Shown piece after piece: positions 1 through 9,236 of a stretch of 64,000 bases of DNA. Position numbers and translations under genes: made by a program. Source of the stretch: Peribacillus glennii. GTDB taxonomy: Bacteria > Bacillota > Bacilli > Bacillales > DSM-1321. Where the stretch lies: assembly GCF_003429105.1 (NCBI RefSeq), contig NZ_QVTD01000010.1:124001-188000 (forward strand), written 5' to 3'. The notes beneath the pieces were generated by a model, which saw nothing but the letters and a program-made list of their open reading frames with translations, was not told the origin of the DNA and searched no databases. The first letter of the stretch is position 1; each line of letters begins with the position of its first letter.

Positions 1-1058
1 GCAATGATACCGATAGAGGAAAAGTTTGCGAAGGAAACCAGGAATACGGAAATGATGCCAAGCGTCCTTGCACTCATTTCTGAAGCTACCTCCCCTAAAT
101 TCATCATCGCCACAAATTCATTCGTCACGAGCTTTGTCGCCATAATTCCGCCGGCAACGACGGATTCACCTGCAGGAACTCCCATCAGTATGGCAACAGG
201 AGCGAAAAGATACCCGATGAGTTCCTGGAAGCTCCTTCCGAATGCCAGATCAAATAAATTGTTGATCATTGCAATTAATGCGACGAAACCGATCAACATT
301 GCACCTACAATCACGGCTACCTTGAAGCCATCCATGATATATTCCCCGATCATCTCGAAAAATGATTGTTTCGCTTCTTCCTGTACGCGAAGGATATCTT
401 CTTTTTCATCCACTGAGTAAGGGTTAATGATGGAGGCGATGATGAATCCCCCAAATAGGTTAAGTACGATGGCCGTCACTACATATCTCGGTTCAATCAT
501 GGTCATATAGGCACCAACAATGGACATTGATACCGTAGACATTGCGGATGCACATAAAGTGTAGAGGCGGTGCTCCGGCAGATGGCCGAGCTGTTTTTTA
601 ACGGTAATAAAGACTTCCGATTGTCCGACTATGGCCGAAGCTACTGCATTATAGGATTCCAATTTCCCCATTCCATTTATCTTGTGGAGCAGGACCCCGA
701 TTCCTCTCATAATGAAAGGAAGGATCCTAAAATGCTGCAGGATTCCAATCAACACGGAAATGAACACAATTGGAAGGAGAACCGACAGAAAGAAAGGAGC
801 TTGTCCTTCATTGGCAAGTCCGCCAAAAACGAAGTTGATACCCTCGGACGCATATTCTAGAAGCTTTCCAAAACCCGTTGCGACTGCTTCAATAATGACA
901 AGGCCGAATCTTGTATTCAACAAAAGAAAAGCCAGGATTAGTTGGATGATAACCATCAGGATAACAGGTCTTATTTTAACGTGTTTGCGATCACTGCTTG
1001 CAAGCATTGCTAAAATAAAAACAACAATCAGGGCGATTATAGCGATAATATATTTCAT
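1..1058 (-). CDS. nupC: NupC-type concentrative nucleoside permease, 3' end cut by window
   Basis: Reading the minus strand from the ATG at 1058 gives an uninterrupted frame of about 352 residues that runs off the window edge. It starts [14 protein letters not shown] and contains the CNT-family signatures [31 protein letters not shown] and [15 protein letters not shown]. These match B. subtilis NupC (about 393 residues) closely, so roughly 40 C-terminal residues lie outside. The family imports pyrimidine nucleosides and adenosine across the cytoplasmic membrane with protons or sodium. A GGAGG ribosome site lies about 6 nt before the start. It stands alone behind the gnd terminator. I looked for a purine riboswitch in the leader and saw none. 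Confidence 0.93.
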   Translation of the reverse strand, partial: MKYIIAIIALIVVFILAMLASSDRKHVKIRPVILMVIIQLILAFLLLNTRFGLVIIEAVATGFGKLLEYASEGINFVFGGLANEGQAPFFLSVLLPIVFISVLIGILQHFRILPFIMRGIGVLLHKINGMGKLESYNAVASAIVGQSEVFITVKKQLGHLPEHRLYTLCASAMSTVSMSIVGAYMTMIEPRYVVTAIVLNLFGGFIIASIINPYSVDEKEDILRVQEEAKQSFFEMIGEYIMDGFKVAVIVGAMLIGFVALIAMINNLFDLAFGRSFQELIGYLFAPVAILMGVPAGESVVAGGIMATKLVTNEFVAMMNLGEVASEMSARTLGIISVFLVSFANFSSIGII

Positions 1059-1240
1059 CGTTTGCCTCCACTTGGTGTATAGTTTTGTTTAATAAAATTG
1101 GCTTGCAAATGACCCTTTTCCTTTTGAAAATAGGATCCAAGAACCGCTCTTTTACCTCTTTATTGTTAGTAAAGCCTAGTATTTTATGACTGATATTACC
1201 CGCCCCTTAAATGATTAGAAGCTGCATCGCCCTAAAAACG

Positions 1241-1264
1241 CAAAAAGAAGCCGGAGTGACCGGC
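1241..1264 (-). terminator. Rho-independent terminator of gnd
   Basis: On the minus strand a GCCGG/CCGGC stem with a 5-nt loop is followed by TTCTTTTT. It lies between the gnd stop and nupC, so the two minus-strand genes are probably separate transcription units. Confidence 0.75.
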
Positions 1265-1322
1265 CCTACCGTTTTATTTATTTGATTTTAGTGGATTCCA
1301 AAGAATTTTGGTAAAATGCTTC

Positions 1323-2216
1323 TTATTTTTTTACGACACTATGCCCTCCGAATTCGTTTCTAAGTGCAGCTACCACTTTTCCTGAGAATGTATCCTCATC
1401 CAGAGAACGATAGCGCATCATTAACGACATCGCGATTACCGGGGTTGCAGCCTGGAGGTCAAGTGCTGTTTCGACCGTCCACTTCCCTTCACCAGATGAC
1501 TGCATAATACCTTTAATTCCATCAAGGCGCGCATCCTTCGAAAATGCATGTTCCGTTAGCTCCATTAGCCAAGAGCGAATGACAGAGCCATTGTTCCAAA
1601 CACGCGCAACCTTTTCGTAATCAAATTCGAAAGAGCTTTTCTCAAGCACTTCAAATCCTTCTGCAATGGCTTGCATCATGCCATATTCAACCCCGTTATG
1701 TACCATTTTCAAGAAGTGGCCGCTTCCAATCTCCCCAGCATATAAATACCCATTTTCAACAGAAATATCACGGAAAAGCTCTTCTACGGAATCAAATGCT
1801 TCTTTGTCTCCGCCAATCATTGTACAGACGCCATTTCGGGCACCTTCTGTACCTCCGCTGGTACCAACATCAAGGAAATGGATGCCCTGCTCTTTTAACT
1901 CGGCACCGCGTCGGATTGAATCCTTGTAATTCGAGTTTCCGCCGTCGATTACGATATCCCCTGCCGTTAACAGACCTTTCAGTTCACTAAGCACTTTTTC
2001 TGTAATAGGCCCGGCAGGCACCATAAGCCACACAACACGGGGGCTTTCAAGTGTTTCCGAGAGTTCGGCAAGGGAATGCACCCCTGTTCCTCCTTCTGCA
2101 GATAATTTTTCAACATTGGATGCATCTACATCAAAAGCCACTACTTCATGTTTATTCATTACATTTAAAGAAAGGTTATAACCCATTTTTCCAAGACCGA
2201 CTATTCCAACTTTCAT
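1323..2216 (-). CDS. gnd: 6-phosphogluconate dehydrogenase, decarboxylating, short type
   Basis: About 297 residues. An N-terminal Rossmann motif (VGIVGLGKMGYNLSLN) is followed by the GGNSNYKDS and LDVGTSGGTEGARNG signatures of 6-phosphogluconate dehydrogenase and by the catalytic-lysine region HFLKMVHNGVEYGMMQ. The length is that of the short bacterial class (as B. subtilis YqeC), often NAD-preferring, not the 470-residue GntZ/GndA class. It oxidises 6-phosphogluconate to ribulose 5-phosphate and CO2. A GTG lies 9 nt upstream in frame, but the ATG at 2216 is better placed behind AGGTG, so I start there. It diverges from an RpiR regulator and probably supplies the third step missing from the gntRKP operon near 45-48.5 kb. 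Confidence 0.93.
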   Translation of the reverse strand: MKVGIVGLGKMGYNLSLNVMNKHEVVAFDVDASNVEKLSAEGGTGVHSLAELSETLESPRVVWLMVPAGPITEKVLSELKGLLTAGDIVIDGGNSNYKDSIRRGAELKEQGIHFLDVGTSGGTEGARNGVCTMIGGDKEAFDSVEELFRDISVENGYLYAGEIGSGHFLKMVHNGVEYGMMQAIAEGFEVLEKSSFEFDYEKVARVWNNGSVIRSWLMELTEHAFSKDARLDGIKGIMQSSGEGKWTVETALDLQAATPVIAMSLMMRYRSLDEDTFSGKVVAALRNEFGGHSVVKK

Positions 2217-2232
2217 ATCTATCACCTATTTC

Positions 2233-2333
2233 GAAATTTTTTCATCAACTGTTTTATTATATGAAATTTTTTTCTGTAATTAAACCTTTAGAAGAAAAAT
2301 TTTTTCACAACCGCTTTATGATATAATTTTTTC
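2233..2333. promoter_or_regulatory. Phased array of GAAA-T(n)-TTTC operator-like repeats between gnd and rpiR
   Basis: The divergent spacer holds GAAATTTTTTC (2233-2243), GAAATTTTTTTC (2263-2274) and GAAAAATTTTTTC (2294-2306), with a weaker TATAATTTTTTC at 2322-2333. Their starts are 30 and 31 bp apart, close to three helical turns. RpiR/MurR proteins commonly bind A/T-centred GAAA...TTTC sites. Binding by the adjacent regulator is inference. Confidence 0.5.
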
Positions 2334-2358
2334 AGCTAAAACGAAAGGAATCTTTTTA

Positions 2359-3204
2359 ATGACACAAAACTGCCTAGGAAAAATTCGTTCTTATTATGCC
2401 CGGTTTAGTGAAAAAGAAAAGAAGATTGCTGATTATATACTTAAGAACCCGGAAGCAATTATCCACAGCACCATTAATGAAGTTGCAGAAGACTTGCATG
2501 TAGCGGATGCCACTGTTTTTCGCTTTTGTAAACGCATTGGGTTTAAAGGCTATCAGGCCATGAAAATCGCACTGGCCTCGGAGATCATGACGCCGATCCA
2601 GCAAATCCATGAACAAATTACGGAACAGGATAGTGAGAAAACAGTTGCTGAAAAAATCTTCAAATCAAACAGCCGATCATTGGAAAACACCCTGGAAATC
2701 CTTGATCCTGAAGCGCTAAAAAAAGCGGTGTCCATGCTCATATATGCAAAGAGGGTAGAATTCTATGGCACTGGCGGATCCTCGGTGATTGCAATGGATG
2801 CTTATCATAAATTCTTACGGACAGGAATCCAGACATTTGCATTCATAGATTCCCATTTTCAGCTAATGGCCGCTTCCCAGCTTACACCGGGTGATGTCGC
2901 TGTTGTGATTTCACACTCAGGCACGAATAAGGATACAATGCGGATTCTGAACCAGGCCAGTGAAACCGGTGCCAAAACAATTGGAATCACAAGCTTTCCC
3001 AAATCCCCGCTGAGCCAAAAAGTGGATGTTGCCCTGATTACAAGCTCCGAGGAAACGGAATACCGCTCTGAAGCCTTGGCATCGAGGATAAGCCAATTAA
3101 GCCTGATTGATGCCCTCTATGTAAATGTCATGATCAAAAATAAAGAAAATGGCAATCATTCTCTGGAAAAGATCAGGGATGCCATCTCGGAAACAAGAAT
3201 ATAG
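2359..3204 (+). CDS. RpiR/MurR-family sugar-phosphate-responsive transcriptional regulator
   Basis: 281 residues. Residues 1-75 form the RpiR-type helix-turn-helix (YILKNPEAIIHSTINEVAE, then ADATVFRFCKRIGFKGYQ). Residues 125-260 form a SIS domain (VEFYGTGGSSVIAMDAYHKF, VVISHSGTNKDTM) that binds phosphosugars. The start is the ATG behind AAAGGAA. It diverges from gnd, so the likely job is control of 6-phosphogluconate or pentose-phosphate metabolism. The effector cannot be read from the sequence. Confidence 0.88.
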   Translation: MTQNCLGKIRSYYARFSEKEKKIADYILKNPEAIIHSTINEVAEDLHVADATVFRFCKRIGFKGYQAMKIALASEIMTPIQQIHEQITEQDSEKTVAEKIFKSNSRSLENTLEILDPEALKKAVSMLIYAKRVEFYGTGGSSVIAMDAYHKFLRTGIQTFAFIDSHFQLMAASQLTPGDVAVVISHSGTNKDTMRILNQASETGAKTIGITSFPKSPLSQKVDVALITSSEETEYRSEALASRISQLSLIDALYVNVMIKNKENGNHSLEKIRDAISETRI

Positions 3205-3217
3205 CCATTTCCATGTA

Positions 3218-3249
3218 ACAAGGCGGACTTTTGGTTAAATCCGCCTTGT
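3218..3249 (+). terminator. Hairpin after the RpiR gene
   Basis: A 10-bp stem (ACAAGGCGGA / TCCGCCTTGT) with a 12-nt loop, 14 bases after the stop. There is no clear T-run, so termination strength is uncertain. The rest of the gap to 3410 holds only a decayed small frame. Confidence 0.4.
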
Positions 3250-3410
3250 CCAGTTAAAACGAAAATTTTATATTACTGTATGAAATGCATCGGCTGCACC
3301 CATCGCCAGAATTAATAACATGGCAAGTATGATCCCAGTTTTTATAGGCAGCCTCTTGATGTGTAATATTGTTTTTTGATTAAAGGATCTTTATCCCTGC
3401 TTAGACTACG

Positions 3411-3467
3411 ATAAATAAAAAAGGAACAAAAGGAGCGACCCGAAAAATGGAGTCACCCCTTTTGTCC
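3411..3467 (-). terminator. Strong terminator of the amino-acid ABC operon
   Basis: On the minus strand, immediately after the ATPase stop codon, a long stem built around GGGACAAAAGG / CCTTTTGTTCC is followed by TTTTTTATTT. Confidence 0.85.
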
Positions 3468-4196
3468 CTATAAAACCTTGCTCAAAAACAACTTTGTCCG
3501 TTCATTCTGTGGATTTCCGAATAGCGCATTCGGTTCATTTTCCTCAACGATGTAGCCGCCGTCCATAAAAATGACCCTATCCCCTACTTCGCGGGCAAAT
3601 CCCATTTCGTGCGTGACGACTACCATGGTCATCCCCTCTTTGGCCAGCTGCTTCATAACTTCAAGCACATCGCCGACCATTTCTGGATCCAAGGCCGAGG
3701 TTGGTTCGTCAAACAGCATGATCTTTGGGTTCATGGCAAGTGCCCTAGCAATGGCAACCCGCTGTTTTTGCCCTCCGGAAAGCTCTCCCGGATAGCTTTC
3801 TGCTTTTTCACTCAGGCCCACCTTTTTCAAAAGCTCATGTGCCTTTTCCCGCGCTTCTTCTTTTGAAGCGGAGCGGACTTTTATCGGCGCCAATGTGATG
3901 TTTTCCAATACTGTTTTATGCGGAAAAAGGTTGAATTGCTGAAACACCATGCCGACTTCTTGCCTTACTTCATTTATATTGATCTTCGGATCGGTTATAT
4001 CCTTCCCGTCAATCATCACATGGCCGCCTGTAATTTCCTCCAGGCGGTTTAAGCATCTTAAAAAAGTACTTTTTCCTGAGCCTGAAGGCCCAATGACGCA
4101 AACAACCTCGCGCTCTTTTATTTCGGCATTAATGTTCTTAAGCACTTCGTTGCTTCCAAACGATTTTTTTAAATTTTTCACTGATATAATACTCAT
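3468..4196 (-). CDS. Polar amino-acid ABC transporter, ATP-binding protein (GlnQ-like)
   Basis: 242 residues, the usual length for the family. Walker A (GPSGSGKS), ABC signature ([15 protein letters not shown]), Walker B (IMLFDEP) and the H-loop (VVVTHEMGF) are all present. It powers import by the permease encoded directly upstream, whose stop overlaps its start by 4 nt. The family includes GlnQ and ArtR of B. subtilis; glutamine, arginine or cystine specificity cannot be decided from the sequence. Confidence 0.93.
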   Translation of the reverse strand: MSIISVKNLKKSFGSNEVLKNINAEIKEREVVCVIGPSGSGKSTFLRCLNRLEEITGGHVMIDGKDITDPKININEVRQEVGMVFQQFNLFPHKTVLENITLAPIKVRSASKEEAREKAHELLKKVGLSEKAESYPGELSGGQKQRVAIARALAMNPKIMLFDEPTSALDPEMVGDVLEVMKQLAKEGMTMVVVTHEMGFAREVGDRVIFMDGGYIVEENEPNALFGNPQNERTKLFLSKVL

Positions 4197-4837
4197 CGAA
4201 GTACAAATCTCCTTTCAAGGACATTCGCAAGGAGCGTGAGCAAATAGATAATAATAAAATAAATAATCCCCACGATTAGCCAAATTTTAAAGGCTTCAAA
4301 GGTTGCGGATGCCTGGATTTCCCCCTGCTGCGTAAGGTCGGCAATCCCAATGACTGACAAAAGCGATGTATCCTTTAAGCTAATGATCGATTGGTTTGTG
4401 ATCGTAGGCAGCATCCTGCGGAAAGCCTGGGGCAATACAATATAGTACATATTTTGGAAACCGGTCAATCCCAGAGACCTGGCCGCTTCCGTCTGTCCCT
4501 TATCAATGGACTGGATCCCTGCGCGGATAATTTCGGCAAAGTAGGCTCCCGCATTGATTGCAACTGTTACAATACCTGCGGTTGTACTGTTTAAAGAGAT
4601 AAACGGCAGGGAATTAAGGCCGAAATAAATAAAGAACAATTGCACAAGAAATGGTGTGCCGCGAATGGCATCAATGAATGCAATCGCTATCCAATTTAAC
4701 GGTTTTATCGGAGCGAGCCTCAATAAAGCAACTACCAACCCTATTAAAAACCCAAGAATGATTGCAATAACAAAAATATATAATGTAACTTTAAGCCCTT
4801 CCAACAGATAAGGCAGGGCTGCGCTTATTACATCCAC
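4193..4837 (-). CDS. Polar amino-acid ABC transporter permease
   Basis: 214 residues of the HisM/GlnP permease family with about five membrane segments. The EAA-type loop that contacts the ATPase is seen as [19 protein letters not shown]. The start is a GTG about 9 nt behind AAAGGAG. Only one permease gene is present, so it probably works as a homodimer. It lies between the ATPase and binding-protein genes in one operon. Confidence 0.9.
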   Translation of the reverse strand: MDVISAALPYLLEGLKVTLYIFVIAIILGFLIGLVVALLRLAPIKPLNWIAIAFIDAIRGTPFLVQLFFIYFGLNSLPFISLNSTTAGIVTVAINAGAYFAEIIRAGIQSIDKGQTEAARSLGLTGFQNMYYIVLPQAFRRMLPTITNQSIISLKDTSLLSVIGIADLTQQGEIQASATFEAFKIWLIVGIIYFIIIYLLTLLANVLERRFVLR

Positions 4838-4854
4838 CTGAATTCTCTCCTTTC

Positions 4855-4883
4855 AAAAAGAAGGTACGCTGCCAAAGCGCACC
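4855..4883 (-). terminator. Intra-operon partial terminator between binding protein and permease
   Basis: Minus strand: GGTGCGCT / AGCGTACC with one mismatch, a 5-nt loop, then TTCTTTTT. It lies between the binding-protein stop and the permease ribosome site. Such a weak terminator would give an excess of binding protein over membrane components, as is usual in ABC operons. Confidence 0.6.
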
Positions 4884-4898
4884 CTCTGGGAAAAGCTA

Positions 4899-5681
4899 TT
4901 ATTCACCTAAATATGTTTTAAGAATTTCATCATACTTGCCGCTATCCTTCAATTCTTTTAACCCTTTGTTGATCTTTTCAAGAAGGTCCTGGTTTTCACC
5001 TTTTAAGACAGCGATCCCATATTGGTCCCCGTTCAAACGGTCGCCTGCAATCTCCAGTCCAAGGTCCTTTTGCGCAATCGCATATGCGATAACCGGATAA
5101 TCCTCAAGAAGCACATCGGCATTTCCATTCGCAACTTCCTGGAACATGGCTGGGCTGTCATTGAACTGGACGACTTTATACCCTTTATCAGCAGCATTTT
5201 CCGTTGCAAATTTCGCGCCCGTTGTGCCCTTTTTTACCGCAACCTTCTTGCCCTTCAAATCATCCAGGCTCTTAATATCAGTTGTTCCTTTTTTTACTAC
5301 CAGTGTAAGCCCGGCATCGAAATATGGATCTGAGAAGTCAACCACTTTTTTCCGTTCATCAGTAATGCTCATCCCAGCAATTGCAACATCCAGCTCCTTA
5401 GCCTGCATGGCAGGGATGATGCCCCCGAAATCCATCGGGTTCAACTCGATCTTAAACCCCTGGCTTTTTGCGATTTCGTTGATGATGTCAATATCGATCC
5501 CTTTATATTCCCCGCTTTCTTCAAATTCGAATGGCGGGTAGGTTGTATCGATCCCCACTTTATAAACTTTTTCTTTATTATCATCCCCGCCTGCCTTTTC
5601 TTCTGAACTGCCGCAGCCGGCTAAAGCCGCTAAAGAAAGAAGCAGAATGAAAAACAAACTAAAATAGCGCAGTTTTTTCAT
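4899..5681 (-). CDS. Amino-acid ABC transporter substrate-binding lipoprotein
   Basis: 260 residues. A lipoprotein signal peptide ends in the lipobox LAGC (Cys about 23). The mature part is an SBP_bac_3 domain: YKVGIDTTYPPFEF near the start, AGMSITDERKKVVDFSDPYF in the middle, and GTTGAKFATENA in the second lobe. It captures a polar amino acid outside the membrane and hands it to the permease. It is the first gene of a three-gene minus-strand operon and resembles GlnH/ArtP of B. subtilis; the ligand is not assigned. Confidence 0.9.
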   Translation of the reverse strand: MKKLRYFSLFFILLLSLAALAGCGSSEEKAGGDDNKEKVYKVGIDTTYPPFEFEESGEYKGIDIDIINEIAKSQGFKIELNPMDFGGIIPAMQAKELDVAIAGMSITDERKKVVDFSDPYFDAGLTLVVKKGTTDIKSLDDLKGKKVAVKKGTTGAKFATENAADKGYKVVQFNDSPAMFQEVANGNADVLLEDYPVIAYAIAQKDLGLEIAGDRLNGDQYGIAVLKGENQDLLEKINKGLKELKDSGKYDEILKTYLGE

Positions 5682-5720
5682 AGATAAACCCCCATTTTTT
5701 TAATATGTATATTCTAAATA

Positions 5721-5749
5721 ATTATACAATTGTAGCCCACTTTAGTAAA
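5721..5749 (-). promoter_or_regulatory. Candidate sigma-A promoter of the ABC operon
   Basis: On the minus strand TTTACT (5744-5749) is followed after 17 nt by a perfect TATAAT (5721-5726), about 40 nt before the lipoprotein start. Confidence 0.6.
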
Positions 5750-5901
5750 TCCCTGTCTATTCTGCTCTCCGGCTCCGTACAGTTGCTTGGATACCCTATT
5801 CAAGCTAAGTGTTTATACCCAGCCTGATGATGGTTTAAACCTGTTCTTTTGCTATTGGGTGGTGCATATCTCTCATGTTGAATCGTGCCACTATTTCTGA
5901 A

Positions 5902-5930
5902 TTTACTTTTTTTTCTGAAAATAATATAAT
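5902..5930 (+). promoter_or_regulatory. Candidate sigma-A promoter of the DUF485-symporter operon
   Basis: TTTACT (5902-5907), 17-nt spacer, TATAAT (5925-5930), about 70 nt upstream of the TTG start at 6002. Confidence 0.6.
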
Positions 5931-6001
5931 GTAGGTTGTATGGAACGGTTGTCTTAAACCATAGGGCATTCGTCCAAAAAAAAACAAAAGGGGGAATTAT
6001 A

Positions 6002-6340
6002 TTGGCATTGCATGAAACAGCAGCAAAGAACAAATCGGAAGCCTCAGCTGTAGATTACGACAAGGTTGTCCAGTCATCATCCTTTAAAGAACTGATGCAG
6101 CAAAAAAAGAACTTTATTATTCCTATGTCCATCTTCTTTATGGTATTTTATTTCACTCTTCCCGTCATGACAGCCTACACCACCGTCCTTAACCAACCTG
6201 CTATCGGGGCGATAAGTTGGGCCTGGATTTTCGCATTTGCCCAGTTTGTAATGACCGTATCTTTATGTATGATTTATACCCGAAAAGCCAGAAAATTTGA
6301 TGAAATCGTAGATCGAATTACGAAAGAAGCCGGAAGGTAA
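6002..6340 (+). CDS. DUF485 family small membrane protein, symporter partner
   Basis: About 112 residues with two membrane segments separated by a short loop (IIPMSIFFMVFYFTLPVMTA and ISWAWIFAFAQFVMTVSLCM). The start is a TTG placed 6 nt after AAAGGGGGAA; longer in-frame extensions upstream have no ribosome site. DUF485 genes (YjcH, YwcB) typically precede acetate/cation symporter genes, as here with a 13-nt gap. Its exact role is unknown; it is thought to assist the symporter. Confidence 0.88.
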   Translation: MALHETAAKNKSEASAVDYDKVVQSSSFKELMQQKKNFIIPMSIFFMVFYFTLPVMTAYTTVLNQPAIGAISWAWIFAFAQFVMTVSLCMIYTRKARKFDEIVDRITKEAGR

Positions 6341-6353
6341 GGGGGACCACCAG

Positions 6354-7895
6354 ATGAATATGTTAGCATTTTCTTTATTTGTCGCAATTGTGGCAATAAC
6401 ACTCATCATTACATATTTCGCTTCAAAACGCACCAAAACAGCAAGCGATTTCTATACGGCCGATGGAAGCCTGACCGGCTGGCAAAATGGCCTTGCCATC
6501 GCGGGTGATTATATGTCCGCCGCGTCCTTTTTAGGCATCGCCGGTATGGTAGCGCTTTCAGGATTCGATGGTTTTTTCTACAGCATCGGCTTTCTGGTAG
6601 CATACCTTGTCGTTTTATTTATCGTAGCAGAGCCATTGAGGAATTTAGGGAAGTATACACTGGCTGATATGATTGCCGCCCGTTTCGATGAGAAAAAAGT
6701 TCGCGGGGTCGCAGCATTAAACACAATAACGATTTCCACTTTCTATATGATTGCGCAACTCGTAGGTGCAGGTGCACTCATTAAATTATTATTAGGGATT
6801 GATTATGTTTATTCCGTATTAATCGTAGGAGTCTTGATGACATTATATGTAGTTTTCGGAGGCATGATGGCCACGAGCTGGGTCCAGATTGTCAAAGCCG
6901 TCCTGCTTATGGGCGGGACATTCATCATATCAATCATCGTATTTTCGAAATTCGATTTCAGCGTCACCCAGATGTTCAATGAAATGAAAACCGCAACGCC
7001 TTTGGGCGGGGATTTCCTGAATCCCGGCAATAAATTCAAGGATCCGCTTGATACAATATCCCTTAACCTTGCGCTGGTCCTGGGAACAGCAGGGCTTCCG
7101 CATATCCTGATCCGTTTCTTTACCGTTAAGGACGCGATCACAGCCCGAAAATCTGTTGTTTATGCAACTTGGATTCTTGCCTTTTTCTATATCATGACCA
7201 TCTTTTTAGGCTTTGGGGCAGCCGCATTTGTAGGATATGACAAAATAGTCGAAGCAAACGCTGCCGGTAATATGGCCGCACCATTGCTAGCCCAGGCACT
7301 TGGCGGGGATTTCCTGTTTGCCTTTGTCTCTGCAGTCGCCTTCGCAACAATCCTTGCAGTGGTTGCAGGACTTGTTCTTTCAGCCGCATCCGCGTTTGCG
7401 CATGATTTTTACAGCCATATTTTACGCCGTGGACAGGCAACGGAAAAAGAGCAGGTTGTCGCTGCGAGATGGGCTTCAATTGGCGTTTCGGTCCTTTCCA
7501 TCATCCTGGCGTTATTTGCACAAACCATGAACGTTGCCTTCCTGGTGGCCCTTGCGTTTGCCGTAGCAGCCAGTGCCAACCTGCCAATCATCATGCTGAC
7601 GATATTTTGGAAACGTTTTAATACGACAGGAGCCATCTCCGGAATGCTGGTCGGCCTTTTCAGCGCCCTATTTCTTGTAGCAATCAGTCCTAACGTATGG
7701 AATCCGGAAAAGGGAGTTGCCATTTTAGTCGGCGATCCACTCATTTCACTGACAAACCCAGGTATCATCTCGATACCGCTCGGTTTCCTCGCAGCTATTG
7801 TGGGTACTTTGGTTTCGAGCAAGAAAGCAGATGCCAAGAAATTCGATGAAATCCTTGTTAAGGCTAATACCGGAATAAAGGGACCTGTAAGCTAA
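6354..7895 (+). CDS. Sodium:solute symporter, acetate-permease (ActP/YwcA) type
   Basis: 513 residues with about 13 membrane segments. Family signatures include the early motif SDFYTADGSLTGWQNGLAIA, GDYMSAASFLGIAGM and the segment GTAGLPHILIRFFTVKDA. This pattern is that of ActP (acetate/glycolate) within the SSS family. GGGGG 10 nt before the ATG is the ribosome site. It is second in an operon with the DUF485 gene. Acetate or another short monocarboxylate is the likely substrate, by inference. Confidence 0.9.
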   Translation: MNMLAFSLFVAIVAITLIITYFASKRTKTASDFYTADGSLTGWQNGLAIAGDYMSAASFLGIAGMVALSGFDGFFYSIGFLVAYLVVLFIVAEPLRNLGKYTLADMIAARFDEKKVRGVAALNTITISTFYMIAQLVGAGALIKLLLGIDYVYSVLIVGVLMTLYVVFGGMMATSWVQIVKAVLLMGGTFIISIIVFSKFDFSVTQMFNEMKTATPLGGDFLNPGNKFKDPLDTISLNLALVLGTAGLPHILIRFFTVKDAITARKSVVYATWILAFFYIMTIFLGFGAAAFVGYDKIVEANAAGNMAAPLLAQALGGDFLFAFVSAVAFATILAVVAGLVLSAASAFAHDFYSHILRRGQATEKEQVVAARWASIGVSVLSIILALFAQTMNVAFLVALAFAVAASANLPIIMLTIFWKRFNTTGAISGMLVGLFSALFLVAISPNVWNPEKGVAILVGDPLISLTNPGIISIPLGFLAAIVGTLVSSKKADAKKFDEILVKANTGIKGPVS

Positions 7896-7926
7896 TAAAT
7901 CGGATGATAGAAAATCCGGAAAGTGA

Positions 7927-7963
7927 CCGCAGCCTTTAATGGGAGGCTGCGGCCTTTTCTTTT
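7927..7963 (+). terminator. Terminator of the symporter operon
   Basis: Stem CCGCAGCCT / AGGCTGCGG followed by CCTTTTCTTTTT. Confidence 0.85.
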
Positions 7964-7979
7964 TACTCCAAATCCTGCT

Positions 7980-9032
7980 TCACCGGGGTTGGGCCACAAT
8001 GCCGTTATGAACCTTGATGTATCCATGCCGGAGAATATCAAATCCTCCTTCATATACATAAAGCCCCATTTGCCTTACGTCCATTAGTTCCCTGTACGTA
8101 TGGTTCATTACATCTGCCATGATCATATAAAACAGTTTTGATTTCAGCTGCAGGCGCGGCGTCGTCATGATCGCATAGCCGCCCGGCTTTAAAAACTTGC
8201 GATGCCAATTCATTGCTTCCTGCTTGAAATCATCCGGAAAATGCTCCAGCAAACCCACACTCAGCACAATGTCAAACTCTTTGCCAAATGGCAGGTTGCG
8301 AATGTCATCCACCACATAATGGACGTTCATTTCGTTCTTATGCCAAACCTTTGGGTGGCCCGAAACCGGATTCACACCAAGGAAGGGATAGCTGTCTGGA
8401 AAGTGGCCGAAACGGTCCGTACGGCAAAAATCGTCATAGTCCACCATCACGATTTCTCCCTCCGGATACATGGCATACAGCTGCATCGCTTCATAGCCTT
8501 CAGCCGCACCCAGGAAAAGAATGCGCGGCTTCCTTACATCCAGCCCTTCAAACAGCGCCCTCTTTCCGCGAGGGTCCCAAATGCCATCTTCCACCCGATG
8601 TGCGTAATTCCATAAAGAAAGACGAACTGTTTCCCCAAGCGCCTTTTTTACGTCGCTAATTTTAAATCGTGCAAGATATCCTTTTAATTCTTGTTTAGCC
8701 TTGGAAAGCTCTTCCGGGACATCTTTTATAAACCATTCATGAAACGATTTGTTAAAAAACTCCCAGGAGGTTTTTACAGACATCTCCCCATGGTCCCTCT
8801 CCCAGTCAAGCTTTGACTTTGCGACTGTTTTCACTTCATAAGGCTTTCCAACCTCCTTCCACGTTAATTGCGACCAATCTGATACCAGGTTCGCACTGAT
8901 GAACTGATCCAGGTGCTCGTTAGTCGGGTTTCTCAAATCAATTCGATAGCTCGGAGCCAGTTCCGTGGTTTCAAAGTCAGAGTCAGTATAAAACGGACCG
9001 TTTATCTTTAGTTCAGGTAAACTCAAAAACAA
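7980..9032 (-). CDS. Class I SAM-dependent methyltransferase, substrate unknown
   Basis: 350 residues. The first 150 or so are a charged, unassigned region. The C-terminal half is a Rossmann methyltransferase with motif I ILFLGAAEGYEAMQLYAMYP, an acidic motif II end (EIVMVDYDD), DIVLSVGLLEHF as motif IV, and KPGGYAIMTTPR. It is monocistronic. A perfect match to the CcpA cre consensus lies directly before its ribosome site. The N-terminal half may define an unusual substrate; I do not recognise it. Confidence 0.7.
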   Translation of the reverse strand: MFLSLPELKINGPFYTDSDFETTELAPSYRIDLRNPTNEHLDQFISANLVSDWSQLTWKEVGKPYEVKTVAKSKLDWERDHGEMSVKTSWEFFNKSFHEWFIKDVPEELSKAKQELKGYLARFKISDVKKALGETVRLSLWNYAHRVEDGIWDPRGKRALFEGLDVRKPRILFLGAAEGYEAMQLYAMYPEGEIVMVDYDDFCRTDRFGHFPDSYPFLGVNPVSGHPKVWHKNEMNVHYVVDDIRNLPFGKEFDIVLSVGLLEHFPDDFKQEAMNWHRKFLKPGGYAIMTTPRLQLKSKLFYMIMADVMNHTYRELMDVRQMGLYVYEGGFDILRHGYIKVHNGIVAQPR

Positions 9033-9044
9033 TGCCCTCCTTAC

Positions 9045-9058
9045 AGAAAACGCTTACA
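9045..9058 (-). promoter_or_regulatory. cre (CcpA) site in the leader of the methyltransferase gene
   Basis: Minus strand TGTAAGCGTTTTCT fits TGWAARCGYTWNCW at every position. It lies between the TATAAT-like box near 9100 and the GGAGG ribosome site, so roadblock or repression by CcpA is plausible. Confidence 0.6.
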
Positions 9059-9204
9059 TTAATATTAACACAATATTCAGATAACTACTGTTTTTTTATA
9101 GTTATTATAGTGAAAAAGATGATTTTTAAGGAAACCTCTGACCTTTGAAAGGACAAAAAAGAGATTAGTAATTGCACTTTTACAAATAGGATGATGTTTT
9201 TCTA

Positions 9205-9236
9205 TAAACAAAAAAGGCTGGAAATACTCCCCGCCC
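9205..9236 (-). terminator. Terminator of the ThrE-type exporter operon
   Basis: On the minus strand an imperfect GGCGGGG...TTCCAGCC stem is followed by TTTTTTG, directly after the stop at 9237. Confidence 0.6.

Noticed and set aside
4..1092. Plus-strand frames antisense to nupC
   Set aside because: The minus strand encodes a clear NupC; these frames have no ribosome sites or domain similarity.
1059..1240. Possible purine riboswitch upstream of nupC
   Set aside because: The conserved TATA...ATGATATGG and loop motifs of purine aptamers are absent from the leader on the minus strand.
3270..3415. Small minus-strand membrane frame (IKRLPIKTGIILAML...)
   Set aside because: It needs a frame change to reach upstream codons, has no start codon in phase and no ribosome site; at most a decayed small ORF.
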